DNA of 64,000 nucleotides from Helopsaltes ochotensis. Lineage: Eukaryota; Chordata; Aves; Passeriformes; Locustellidae. Of the stretch, positions 26,761 to 43,870 are shown in pieces. Within the stretch, counting starts at the first letter, position 1. Each line of letters starts with the position of its first letter. Where the stretch lies: positions 1,089,523-1,153,522 of the forward strand of contig VXBM01000135.1 in the NCBI GenBank assembly GCA_013400155.1, read 5' to 3'. The notes beneath the pieces are model-generated. The model was not told where the DNA came from. It saw only the letters and a list, made by a program, of their open reading frames with translations, and ran no database searches. Both the position numbers and the translations under genes were made by a program.

Positions 26761-27332
26761 TGTTGCAGTGTGTTTTTATTCCCAATGGTTTGTTCTGTTC
26801 CCCCCTGTATTGTTGGTTCAATCCAAGTTGTATCCTCCCACTTAGTTGCCCATCTTGCCCTAAAGACCTGCTCCTTGATATGGAATGTTCCATGTCCCTC
26901 CTCCTACTGAGCTGTCAATCCTGCCTGGAACCATCCCCTTGCTTTAGGAATCCCCTGTTCCTCAAAGCCCCATTGGTTTGTCTAAACTGTTCCCCTCCCT
27001 CTGTGCCTCCTCATTGGTTTAAGTATTGTAAACCCTGGCTTGTGCTTCTCCCCAGTCCTTTCCCTATTGGACAAAAATTTGTACCCTCCCCTAAAACCTC
27101 CCCTTGTATAACAGTCTCTGCACAAGGAGGTTCTTTCATCCCTGGACCCTCCTTGGAAATAAACCTCCTTGGAACCCATATGAAAGACCTTTCCCTAGTC
27201 CTTGCTTCTGCCTGCGCCTCAGTATGTCACAGTGCTGTAGAGCCTATCCCGGCTGTATCTTGGATCACTTCTGAGAGCAGCCCACTCTCGACGCGTTGTG
27301 GGGAGCTAGCGGGTGAATCCGGCACCGTGTCA
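26761..27332 (+). mobile_element. Solo LTR (572 bp) with perfect 6-bp target duplication
   Basis: Begins TGTTGCAGTGTG and ends GGCACCGTGTCA, flanked on both sides by AATACT (26755-26760 and 27333-27338). CCAAT (26782-26786) and several inverted copies (ATTGG), a TATAA at 27107-27111 and AATAAA at 27158-27163 give the normal U3-R-U5 layout on the plus strand. The perfect 6-bp duplication fits an ERVK/alpha-beta type provirus reduced to a solo LTR by recombination. The intact borders suggest a fairly young insertion. An open frame of 215 codons (26742-27389) crosses the LTR but matches nothing. Confidence 0.93.
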
Positions 27333-28721
27333 AATACTCCTTGCAAGCAATCTCCCAGTAATTATATTGTACCTTTTAACGAAAGGTAAAATAATTTCAG
27401 AAATTTAAAGACAAAGCTCTCTGAGGTAAATAAATGTTACACCATTATGAAGAAAGTCAAAGTGAAATATGAACACTAATACTGGTATTTTACTGAAACT
27501 CAGAAACCTTAACCCACATGTGGTATCTGCATAAATGGTCAGTTTTGCATCTCCTACTTCCTAAAGCCACTGGGAGTTGCAGGCTGTGTAATACATTTGA
27601 CTACTCAGGTAACACCACAGGTCATGGATCAGAATCCCTTCATGGTAGATACCATAAAACAATGAGTAGCAAAACAACTCTGAGCCTAAACAATAAATAG
27701 GAACTATATGCACAAATTTTGGAGGGGTTGAAATAAGGATAAGGCTTCTGAGTGAAGCTGTAAAGGATTGTCAAAGAAAGAATCAAAGGAAATAGTTACA
27801 GGCAAGAGAAGGAAGAAGTACACTTTTTACCTCTATACAGAACTGACTACAAAACAAGATCAAATTGGTTAGCTAACTGAAGGGTACAGAAGTTCACCTG
27901 AGGTCTGCCAGGAGAGGGTGACAAATTAGGGACATCAGCTTGACATATTTGAAATAATAGAGTTCTATATTAGTGATTATATAATAAGAAATTTGCTCTT
28001 ACTGACATTATAGTAATTTCAGGCCTAGATTCCCAGCCAGAGAAAAAAAAATCCTTGTTTCTTCATAATCTGATATCTAAAATGGCAGCAAATTTTATCC
28101 CTAATAATCTGGCCACTTTCTCCTCCTTTTACGAGCTATGAAAAATGTTATCATTGAAGTTCTCTTATATTTGCCAAGTTTATGATAAATCAAGCTTTGC
28201 ATTTCTTTTGTCAAATATTTACATTCTATAGGTTTTAAATAATGTTCTTTATTCTACATATATAGTTTTCAACAAACATGTTCATTACCACGAGTAAAAG
28301 TACGTTGGTTTTATGGAACTCTTCCTTAATATTCTTCAGTTCCATGCTCTGATGTTTGAGAATCAAGAATGTGTTTGACATCTCTGAAAATAAGATGGAC
28401 TCAGATATGTCTTAAAATGTCTACCACAAGGTATTGTGTCCAGAAATATGCAATAAAGCAATAGGAACTTACAGTTCCTGTCATGTATGATTTTCCCCTG
28501 AGATTTTCTATATATTATGGATTCAAATGCAGATATGTATCTGCATAAAAAAAATTTGTGTGTCTAGATTTCCATTTACTGACAAATACATGTAAGCAGA
28601 TTAGTTTTTAATGTAATAATGAAATTCAAAAGGAACAGAGAAATGCCATGACAAAAACCTGTATTTTAAATCGTATTTTAAAAATAAACATAAGTGAAAA
28701 ACATAAGTCATAGTTACTCAC

Positions 28722-28943
28722 CTACGATGAGTAAGAAAACTACCACTGACATGTCCTGAGCCATCACATCCTGGTGTTGGACATGACATTCCTTCCGTCT
28801 TCACTGACTTCCAAGAGAACTGTGAGCCATTTAGGTACCCATCCTTTTGCCTTTTGGCAGCAAGAGGACACCCTGATGCACTGCGATGGGACGCGTATTT
28901 TCCAGTTATATGACCCTGCCCATCACAGCCAGGAACTGGACAT
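28722..28943 (-). CDS. MYT1L: MYT1L exon: finger 3 plus first half of finger 4
   Basis: 222 bp, acceptor atacag, donor gtgagt. It encodes the complete third CCHHC finger of the cluster (CPVPGCDGQGHITGKYASHR, then SASGCP), a linker (LAAKRQKDGYLNGSQFSWKS), and finger 4 up to [20 protein letters not shown], where it ends in the split Ser (AG|T). Zinc ligands C, C, H, H, C are all present in both fingers. Linker residues (DGYLNGSQFSWKSV) match MYT1L and not ST18, which has a different linker. The exon holds an unsplit finger, unlike fingers 1, 2 and 4. Confidence 0.97.
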
Positions 28944-30303
28944 CTGTATAGCAGATAGATGAGATAAACTTTATTGTCTTGCCATTACGTACCTGGTAGC
29001 CACTACAACAAAGTCAAAATAAACCTGACACGAAAAGGAAAGAATAATCCTACACTGTGGTCACAAAAGTAGTCAAGATACCCTGTAGTGGATAAAACTA
29101 TGAGCAGAACTTTAAAATTTGAAGAAAAAGAAGTTCTTTGATAAATTCCAAGGAGGTTAGCCAGTAGATGCAGTCACAGCTGTTGACATTATGCAATTGC
29201 AGGAAAAGGACTGAGATATGTATTTGAATTGCAGGTGTTTATCACAGTAAATACCTCAGTGGAATTGAAATATTTGCTACTGAGCTCTGATCAGCAGAAA
29301 AATTGCCCATAAAACCCCTATAAGGATAAAATACTACTTAGTATAATCTTTGGAACATTTTATTTATAGGTATGGAACCCAAAGAAGACTTGTCTGGTCA
29401 TGAAAATGTCATGCATACACAGTTAGTTATGACGTGATCAGAGAACCTCAGTAGCAACGCTGAGCTCCATTAACCACTCTTTAAATAGGAGTGATGATAT
29501 AAAACTGTGCTGCAGCCCAGAGACCAATGAATCCAGTTCTGTATTCATCTGATGGTTTTCCTTGCTTGGGAATCCCCCCACACATTTGCTCTGTATACTG
29601 CTCTGTATAGTCTGTATACTAAAAAACAAATAACCAAGGTTAGAAGGAACAGGTTAGAATCTTCAAAGGGAAGTGTTTATAGAAAATTATGGCTTTTTTT
29701 TTCAGTGTGTTGCTATGTAACGCATGTCGAAACTAAAGGCCAATTACTTCACTATTTGTGAACTAAAATATTCCTGCAACTCTCCACTGAGGATCTGGTC
29801 CTGAATCGTCTAAACAGTCACTAAATTCACCAAGTTCAGTGGCCACTGATACCAGAGTGCCTTGCAAGAAGAAACCAAGACCTATAGGTAGGCATTTGTT
29901 TCTCTTGCAGACTGCATGAACTATCAGATTTGTTGTGGCAGTCTCATATAAACACTCAATTCTCTATTCCCATAACTACTTTTATTTAGCATGTATGGTT
30001 TGCCTGTAGTATGTAAACATGTTTAGGGGGTATTTAGGAGATAAAAATCTACGTGATTTTTTAATATCATGTGACACTGAAGAATTTTAAACTATTTCTA
30101 AATTACAGATGATTGTATCCTTGGCTAATGCTGTATCCTTTGCTGAAGCAATCAGCATAGATACTAGATTTGCTCATAGAAATCAATGTGATCTTCTGCC
30201 CTTGGATAGCTATCACACAATAACATTTATGCCTTAAAAAACCCTGAAGATATATAAGACCTTATAAAACATAAAAAGGCCCTTTGACAATATATGTTCT
30301 CAC
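28944..30303 (-). other. MYT1L intron (1.4 kb)
   Basis: AT-rich, no recognisable repeat or gene. A short CTCTGTATA tandem lies near 29590. Confidence 0.85.
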
Positions 30304-30387
30304 CTAATTGGCTCTTGGTCTTCTTTGTCTTCCTTGCTTTGTGCTATCCTGATTCCACTTTTCTTTGCTCGTGGACAGCCTGAAAGA
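30304..30387 (-). CDS. MYT1L: MYT1L exon completing zinc finger 2 of the cluster
   Basis: 84 bp, acceptor ttcacacag, donor gtgaga. The first base completes a split Ser. The peptide SLSGCPRAKKSGIRIAQSKE then DKEDQEPIR carries the last zinc ligand of finger 2, a basic stretch, and an acidic linker to finger 3. The exon ends in AG, which the A of the next exon completes to Arg (AGA). Confidence 0.97.
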   Translation of the reverse strand, partial: SFRLSTSKEKWNQDSTKQGRQRRPRAN

Positions 30388-35555
<5,168 letters not shown>

Positions 35556-38500
35556 TCAGTCCTTGTTTCCTCAGGAGCCGGACTTTGGGACCCCTAACCT
35601 GCTAAACCTGAGCTTAATTCCACACAGAGACAAACATAGTTTTTCACTGATAAAATATTTTTGTTTGCTACTCCTCAGTTGCCCACCCTGATGCTTCCTG
35701 GATATCTCAAGTACTGGCAGATTAGTGGAGATTTCCCAGTGATCTGACATCCCTACTCTACCAGGAGTGAGTCAGATTGACACCAAATGGACTGTTCCCA
35801 TGGTGTATGCTTAGCTAGTGGCTAACATTGCAGTGAGTAATTTTCTTTTCCACTGGAGCTCCTGCTCTAATCCCACTGCACAGTGCCATGAGGTCGCACT
35901 TCATGCTGAAGAGACCCCTTCACGTCTCCATGAAGTAAAGGAAATGCATAAGAAAAATGAAGTCTGTAGACAGGGAAATAATGCTAGCTTCTTGCAGAGA
36001 GATGGTAACCCACCCAAACAGTACCAAACACCAAGCTACAGCACCAGACAGAAATGGTACAGCCCTCATTGGAATTTCTAATAGAGGAATGACATTAGAG
36101 CCATCAAAGAAAATGGATGGATTTTTCTGCATAGCAAAGATGATTGCAATCATCACAGAAAAAGCTACATTATAATGCTAAGTAAAATCATTAGCTGGTA
36201 TTTGAACTGCTATACTAAATCACAGAAAAGACAAAGGATTAATTTATATGCATTTTACTGAACAGACAAACGCTACATGAATTCCAAAAAGTCACTTTTC
36301 TTGAGCCTGAGTTCTGAATTTTAGCCATGCTATTTAAAGCTTCATTTGGAGAAAGCATTCAAATTCAAAAAAGCTTGCTCACAAATTCAGATATTGCATT
36401 CTAAAACATCAGATTTCCACAGCATTGAATTTTTCCACTATTTGAATCAGGAGTTCATGCAGACTTTGGCTTTCACCCTTCAGTTAAATGTGTGCTTTCC
36501 TCAAAGTTTGTCCATACATGTAGGCTTTCATTTCACAAGGTTTCTACAGAGACTTGAACATTTCTTAAAATCAGTAAATAATAACCCAGTGTTCAGTGCT
36601 ATGGAGTTGTCATGTTCCATTTAGATGAATTTTAGCTATTTTAAGCTAGTAATCATTGCCTACTTCTGAGGAGCTCAGCAGGGCCAACTTCAAACATGAT
36701 TATTGCTACCTTGGAAGACATAAATTAAACTGGAGTTTATTCAATGAAGTTCCCGTATAATCTTCATCTGGACCAGTTTATCTACTCTACAGAGAACATC
36801 AAAACATGGTAGCAGTTCTCAGATGTTAGCTGGTAAGACTTGGAGGGTTCCCTACAACACTGAAGTTTCTCTTCTCTATCCCAAACAAGCTGTGCATTTC
36901 GGATAAGAAATCTAAATAATGTGTTTAGAGACAATTCTCCTTCTCTCTTGCTTTGTCTTTGCACAGGACCAAATATATCACTATAATCTTGCATGAAAGG
37001 TGTATTAACATAGCTCTTTAAGACCAACATATAGGTTGACATCAATCTTTCTGCTTATAGAAAGATAAAGCTCATAATTTCTGCATGGATCCTTCTGATA
37101 CCAGTTAGGTAAAACTATGATCCTTGATAAAGGAATCATAACTCAGTCTGTATGCCTCTTACTCTTCATTCTTGGTTGTGGTTGCATATGGTTAGTATGA
37201 ACTTTGGTTATTTCTTTAAAAAATAAGTGGTCACAGCATCTAATATGAAGGGTCTTATAATTTAAATACTCTATATCTATAGATAGAATAGAGATGTTCT
37301 CATTATTTTTATTTTTAAGTAAAAGTTTTGAGATCTACAGAGAGACAATCTTGCTTTGTGTGATTTTTTTTTTCCATGCTAGGTAGTTTCAGCAATCTCC
37401 AATGCCTATCTCCTGTTTCCATCAAGGCTAGCTGCATCAATGAAGCCTGACTAAAGCCTCTAAGATGCTGAATCATAAGATATGGGCATAAGGATTAAAG
37501 GAATTGACTGCATTTTGGCTCTACATGTCCATGGCATTTAAATGAATAAAGGAGAACCTGGGACTTTTCCTCTGCAGTCTGCCTCGGGTACTACAAGGAT
37601 TTCTTCTTTGAGCCCATGATTTGAAGCCACCATTTTCCTCTCTAGGCTTTCTACCCTTTTGAGGATAAACTATTAGCAAAACTGAACAATGTTTTTTCCT
37701 CATCTTTTCGAAGACTTTTTGTTACAGGCAGCAAGATTAAATGTCTTAACAAAAAGGATTTATAAGATGCAACAGTATATCCTGTCCATCAGTCTTAAAA
37801 TAAGACCACTGCACCATAACCATTTGGACAGTCTTATACAATTTAAAAACTAGCTTATTTTGGTGTAATTAAAAAAAAAAAGCAACTGAAGCTAAAGAAA
37901 AAATCATCACGCTGTAAATTGATTTGAGTATCTTCAGAAATGACTTTGCACAATTCAGATCAATTTAAAAATGTACTTTTGATTAAACTAGATGAGATCT
38001 TTGTTGGCAAAGATTTCAGAAAGACCCTTCAAATTTTGATTTTGGCACTGTAGTATTTGTTTTCAAATCTCATAAGTTTATATTTACCTTCATGTAACAG
38101 ATGAAGTGAGAGTTTAGTGCAGTTGGTAAGAACATTTTTAAACTCTGGAACACTTTTATTTCTGCTGTTTCCATTTTATGGGAAATGCTCCTAACAGTGT
38201 GACACACAGGATGCAGATATGCTGCAATCTTCTACAACTATGAAGCTATTACAATAATTACTTGCTATCTTAAACAAATCAGATAAGGAGACAACCCCAA
38301 GTTCTTGTGTTATTGGAATCGGGAGTCTACATTTTCCTAATGTCTGAGTATATGTAGGACTTGCATATACCTTAATCATATGTACAAACAACAATGCCAG
38401 AAAAATGTATGGCCTGCTTGTAAGAGGCAGGTGATGTGACACTCTTTGAAAATTACTATCAGAGTACGTGGAAAAAGGGAGTTGCGGTTTTCCTTGCTTA

Positions 38501-41199
38501 CTTAAAGTAAACCTGTTTTGGCAGGATCAAAAACTCATTTGTAGAATTTACATAATAGCTTATTGTAGCACAGGGAATACTTTAGTACTATGATGAGAGA
38601 GATGACAAAAGGAACTGACTCTGTGAAGAGCGAAGTTCAGGACATAGAATACTAGCATTTTACTACAAATTCAGGGCATCCAGTAAAAGAACGAGCTTGT
38701 TGGGGAAGGGGAATGCAGTTAGCAGTGCCTTGATATCCCATTCATTTCACAGATATTCCCAGAGTAGCATTTTTGGGAAAATGAGCAGAAGCTGGAAGTA
38801 GGGCAGGCAGCAGAACAGCAACAACTGTGACAGCTGGTTTCAGTATTGGGCTTAGATTCAATAGCAGGAGAAAAAAGGCTGAGAGTTAAATTGAGAAGAA
38901 TACACTTAAGCCCTGCTACAGATTTTTCACTATGGGAAGATTGAAAGTGTGCAGCAATTAAAACCAACTTCTGGCAGATGAACTCAGGGAGGTTCCTGGG
39001 ACTGGGGAGGAAATGGATGCACTGCCCAAATGAGCTCTTGGAGGGTTTTTCCAAATGCCAGTGGTTAAAAGCCTTGTTAAAACCTCAGCTCACAAGACCA
39101 CCCCATCAGCTCTCACCAGCATAATGCACTACAAATAGGACCCATAATTAAACCTATATTTCCATGATTTTATCTAGGTCTACAGGAGCAAGATAAGCTT
39201 ACATGTAGTGTACATACTTAGATTTACAGCTTTACTGGCATGAGAGCAAATAGGATTTTACACAAAGTGCAAAGACAGAACTGCAGTAGTTTCCTCCTCA
39301 TTATTGTGTATGACTTTGGTTGACTTACTTTTTCAAATTATTTTAAAACATAAATTAGATCCAAAACATAGTGATAAAACAAAGACACAAAAAACCTACT
39401 TCAATATTTTTATTTTTGTGCTGATGATATCGGCTTCCATGGAAAAGACTTAAATCATCAATTTCTCTTACACTGGCCAATTGCAATGAATTCCTACAAA
39501 ATGCCGGTCATGACCCATAAGCTGATGGACCAGCACAAAAGACTGATGTTACCTTTACAACACTTAGTACCTACTATGTGGTGCATCCCATCTTCTCTTG
39601 TAAACACAGGTATCAACAATATGGTCTATCAGAGAGAATTTCCTATAAATCACTAATTAACTATTAAAAGCAGATGTAGCTAGCAAAAGAAAATGATATT
39701 GAACTGAACAGGAGAATAAATCAGGAACTTGTGCAAAAATTCAAAATGGTTCTCCATAATGTTCCACACTGTAAAAGAACTGGGATTAATAGAAAATTAT
39801 ATCTTTCCTATCGTTTTATTTTGACCATGCTGTCAATCTCTATAGTAGAGGTATGATTTTCTATTGATGATTCAGAAAGGCTAGAAAAATATAATTGTTT
39901 CCTGTGGGATTTTTTCATTGCAGAATGTAGAATTTTTTATTGTCTGGTGGTTTCCATCTATTTGAGATTCTGTTTTATTTGACTGAATCACCAGGAATGA
40001 AATTCATAGGTTGGGAGGCTGGAACACAGACACAATAACACTTGCATTTCTGGTTTTTGTCTGAAGATCTGAGAGTATTTTAAGAAAATTACTGGAAAAG
40101 GGAAGGATTTGGCAGAGGAAAATTGGACAATAAAGAGTCTAAATTACTTCAAACAGAAGAGGAAAATATGCTAAAAGTATAGATTCTTATTCATGGCTCT
40201 GCAGCTAAAAAGCTGCATGTCTTCTGAAACTACATGTAGATTCATAAACAAATTATTGTCAGTTTGTTTTGTTTTGTTTTCTAGTGAGGTAATCACAAAA
40301 CAAAATGTTACAAAAGTAAAATTGTGTTTGCAGTTCCCTGAATTGAGTATGCAAGAGAGGAGAAAAAAAGGAGAGGGCAAGAAAGGGAAGGGATGAGAAG
40401 AAACTCTGTCAAATTAAAAACTGGATTTTCTATGGAGTGTAGTAGGTTTTTGAGTGTCTATCCCTTAGAGAATTTGCGGGCTTGTCAAAAACTACAGGTT
40501 TGCAGCTCTTGACAAATAAGTCCTCTTTTTAACTAGCTAAGAGGCCAAAAGAGAGAACAAACTTTTCTCCAGTTCTTTCCTATGCCAGTCACCACTAACC
40601 TGCAGGGAGCACTCCAGGGTGAGAAACAAGATCATGAACAGAGCTGTGGGGTCCTCAGTGCAGATTTTTGGCCACAGGTGTGTCAGTAAGTGCCAGTGTT
40701 GTGGCCATTGTTATGAAAACATCTCTTTAGCAGGAACTGGACAGGTAGCAGCAACTCATTTTGTCTTTACTCTTCTGAGTAGTCAGAGCAATGCCTCCCA
40801 GCCTTTACTGTTCTAGCCAGCTCTGTGAAAGCAATCTGGATATGCAAATCTGTAAAAATCTTATTTCCAGTCCCAGGTATTTTGGTATATTGTCAAGCTC
40901 TAATTAAGTATGTGAAGTGGGAATGCTGCTGGTTCTTTTCCTCATGATGACACAGAAAAGCTGTTGTCTGTTCTAATTCCAGTAGAAACACAGACATTTT
41001 CCATTTTATTACTGTGGTCTTTTATTGTCTACTTTTTACCATAGCATTTGATTTTTGAATTCCAGTGATAATACTTTCTTTTAATGTCTAGACCAAAACT
41101 CTCTACCTAAACAATCTATCTATGAATTAGTAGTGAAAAAACTTTTTGTTAGGATGGTTTTATTTTCCCTTAATTTTCCTCAGAGAGGTGCCATATCTA

Positions 41200-41620
41200 C
41201 ATACTTGTATTTCACTCCTTCCATCTTCTTTCCTGGTGCCTTTCACCATGTTTTCAATCCTTTTCCTGAAGCGAAGCAAGTACCTCCATTTGCTTTTGCT
41301 CCATAGTTTGCTTTCCATCCATAATCCTCTCCAGCACTTCTCTGCTGCATTCTACTCCCTCACTTCCCAAATCCTTTCCTTCTTGTATCTTCTTGCCTCT
41401 TTAACATTTTCTCTCTCTCCCTTATGCTTCTTTTTTCTGTATTCCCTTTGGCTGATGCCTTCGATCTCTGTTCCTCCCTCATCCTTCTTCCTTTCATGAT
41501 CTCTAATAACCTTGAAGTTGATGTTTCTTTCTTCTTTCCTCCTTTCCCTTTTTTTTTTTCCATTATCTTTTCTTTCATCACCTTTGTTGTCCTCCTCCTC
41601 TTTCCTCCCAACTGATTTTA
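41200..41620. repeat. Long pyrimidine-rich tract
   Basis: About 420 bp dominated by C and T on the plus strand (purine-rich on the MYT1L-sense strand), with runs such as CTTTCCTCCTTTCCC. It opens long low-complexity ORFs on both strands (minus 41352-41657 is Lys/Glu/Arg-rich), which are composition artefacts. Confidence 0.9.
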
Positions 41621-43661
41621 TCACTCCTGCAACCTGCACTGCTTGTGGTCCTCTCACATAGCTGAAATGACTGGGTACACATTCTGCCCTTGTGTCAGAG
41701 GAGAAAGTGCTGTGTGTGAAACCTTAATTCAGAATTTATCGGCTGTCAAGACTCAATGAGTCATTTTAAGTATCTTGCCCTCTTTTTTTTTTTTTTATTG
41801 AAGTCCTTGTGAGCTTTATCACTGGCTTCAAAAGGAGCAGAACCAGGCTAATGCTGGGCAATTCTGGAAATTGCATTCAGAGCTCATTTGAGCTCATTTA
41901 AATTGGTTCAAGAGGCAACATAAACTCTATGGGACAGTCATACAGATAATGAATATTTAGGAGATTTTACTTCTCTGGTTTCATATTGAAGGCTAAACTT
42001 ATGTTCCAATCCTCACAAATGTACCTACAATGACTGTGCAAAGTCAGACCTGTATAAATATCAAAGTTGCATAAAGATGCATTGTAATCCAAAAAAATTA
42101 AAGAAGTTAAATTTAGATTAATATGTTAATTATTTCCTTCTATTTGTTCTAGCTAGAAGAAGTATTTAAGCATAGAAATTTAGTTTTAGTAGAAGTGATA
42201 AATATCACTTTTCCAGATGTAAAATACTGCTAGCATTTCTCACTTAACAGAATGCTACTGATATGACAGGTCTCACTGGAGGTTAATAGGGAAATTTAAA
42301 TGCCAAACCCAGAGCAGATATAAAGGAAGAGGATTTCAGGAAATGACAAGAGCCAGCAAAACAAAAAAAATTGTGGTGAAATGGAAAAATGGGTGAATTA
42401 ATTTTTTTTTTCATCTTGTCAGGGGTTTTTTTGGGCATTGGATCCAATGTAGTTCCAGTGGGAGTGGGCAGGAGAGCAGGGAGATCCAGACAAGGATCTC
42501 TCCTGGTGGGGCATTACTGAGCCCTCTCAGAAGACATTGGGAGAAGTACAGATTGGAGATTGGAAAGTGTAGAATGGGAAGATTTGTTGTTGCCACTTTT
42601 GCTGTACAGTGTTTCTATCCATGAAGAAACAATGCCAGGTCTATGGAGCTAGTCCAGGCATGAGACTAAAATAATTTTGGCTCAGAGGCTTCATGGAGTA
42701 ACTTCAGTCTCTTTTATCTCTGCAGAGAGATTGCTCTGTATCTTTCTCTTTGCCTCTAGAAATCCCCAGCAACTGAATGATTCTGAGCTGGGATGTGCTG
42801 ACTGCATACTCCTCTCCTCAGGTAAAATTTAATTAATTCCCTGATTTTCTGCATGTACTATTTTTTCTGTCCTTAGCTGCTGCTATTATCTGTATTGCCT
42901 TTCTGCATTTTTTGAACTGTGTGGAGGTGAGAAAGAATTTGGTATGTTTTTTAACTACACTGTAATCCATTTTCCTATAAGCAGCCTAAAATGCATCATG
43001 CTGGCACATAAAATATTTCCGTGCACTCGAATGCACAGATACACACAATGAGCTTAAATTAATTATATTGCTTTAGAAAAAATATTCCTGTGCCTTCCAT
43101 TACCACCTCTGCATGCTCCCTCTTTTGCTACCAGTCAGGACTTCCCAGCTTCCCAGCAGCAAGTGCCATGACGTGCTACCCGCTGTTCTCACATCTAGCA
43201 TCAGCACATACCCCCTTAACATGCCAGTTGCCAAAGGCAGGGTATGTGCCTAATGTGAAATAGCTTCTGTGCACTACTCAGGGGGTGCTCTGTGCTCAGA
43301 AGCTGCCAGGGGGAAGCTGTGAATCAGTTCTCCCCCTGGGCACCTTGCCCACACTTTTTCTCCTGCCAGCATCGCCTGCCTTGGAGGCAGAACCGGGCAG
43401 CTGCAGATCCCCTCCCTGCAGCAGAGAGCACTTCCTGGCAGCAGGGATGAATCAGTTCCAACATATGCAAATTCAAATGTTCATTTCCAAACAGCTCAGC
43501 CTTTGGAAAAAAGCTTCATTTGTATGTGAAGGAATAACATCAAGTGATGGAGGCACAGAGAAAAATGCAGGAGAGGATAGCCTTAAGAGAACATGCCCTA
43601 CAACTACAAACAAAGCCATGCAGGTTCTTGTTGCCTCATTGCATTGCTGGAAGCCGGTGCT

Positions 43662-43870
43662 CAAAAAAAAACCAAAAAACCAAAAAACCAAAAACCCAAA
43701 AAACCAAAAAACAAAAAAACAACAACAACAACAAAACAACAAACCAAAAAAACCCACCAAAACCAAACCAAACAAAAAACCCCCCCAAAACCCCTAAACA
43801 AAACAAACAAACAAACAAACCACCAAAAAAACCCCCAAAACCAAACAGAAAAACCAAATCAAAACCCCAC
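43662..43870. repeat. A/C-only low-complexity tract
   Basis: About 209 bp almost entirely A and C on the plus strand, built of CCAAAAAA, CAACAA, CAAA and CCCCCAAAA units. The opposite strand is T/G-only, with G-runs near 43783-43794 and 43830-43836. Chance Lys/Pro/Asn-rich ORFs cross it. It looks like a repeatedly expanded mixed microsatellite. Confidence 0.95.

Larger units (their letters stand above)
11653..28721 (-). other. MYT1L 17-kb intron inside finger 4
   Basis: This 17,069-bp intron splits the fourth zinc finger. It contains a perfect hairpin (12636-12667), a possible tRNA-SINE (13061-13150), CR1 pieces (15290-15478; 20713-22495), a GGTT microsatellite, and solo LTRs (21752-22031, 23592-24175, 26761-27332). 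The stretches 13150-15289, 15480-17480, 17530-20700, 24180-26750 and 27340-28721 show nothing recognisable. Confidence 0.85.

Noticed and set aside
41352..41657. Lys/Glu/Arg-rich 101-codon ORF
   Set aside because: A composition effect of the purine-rich strand.
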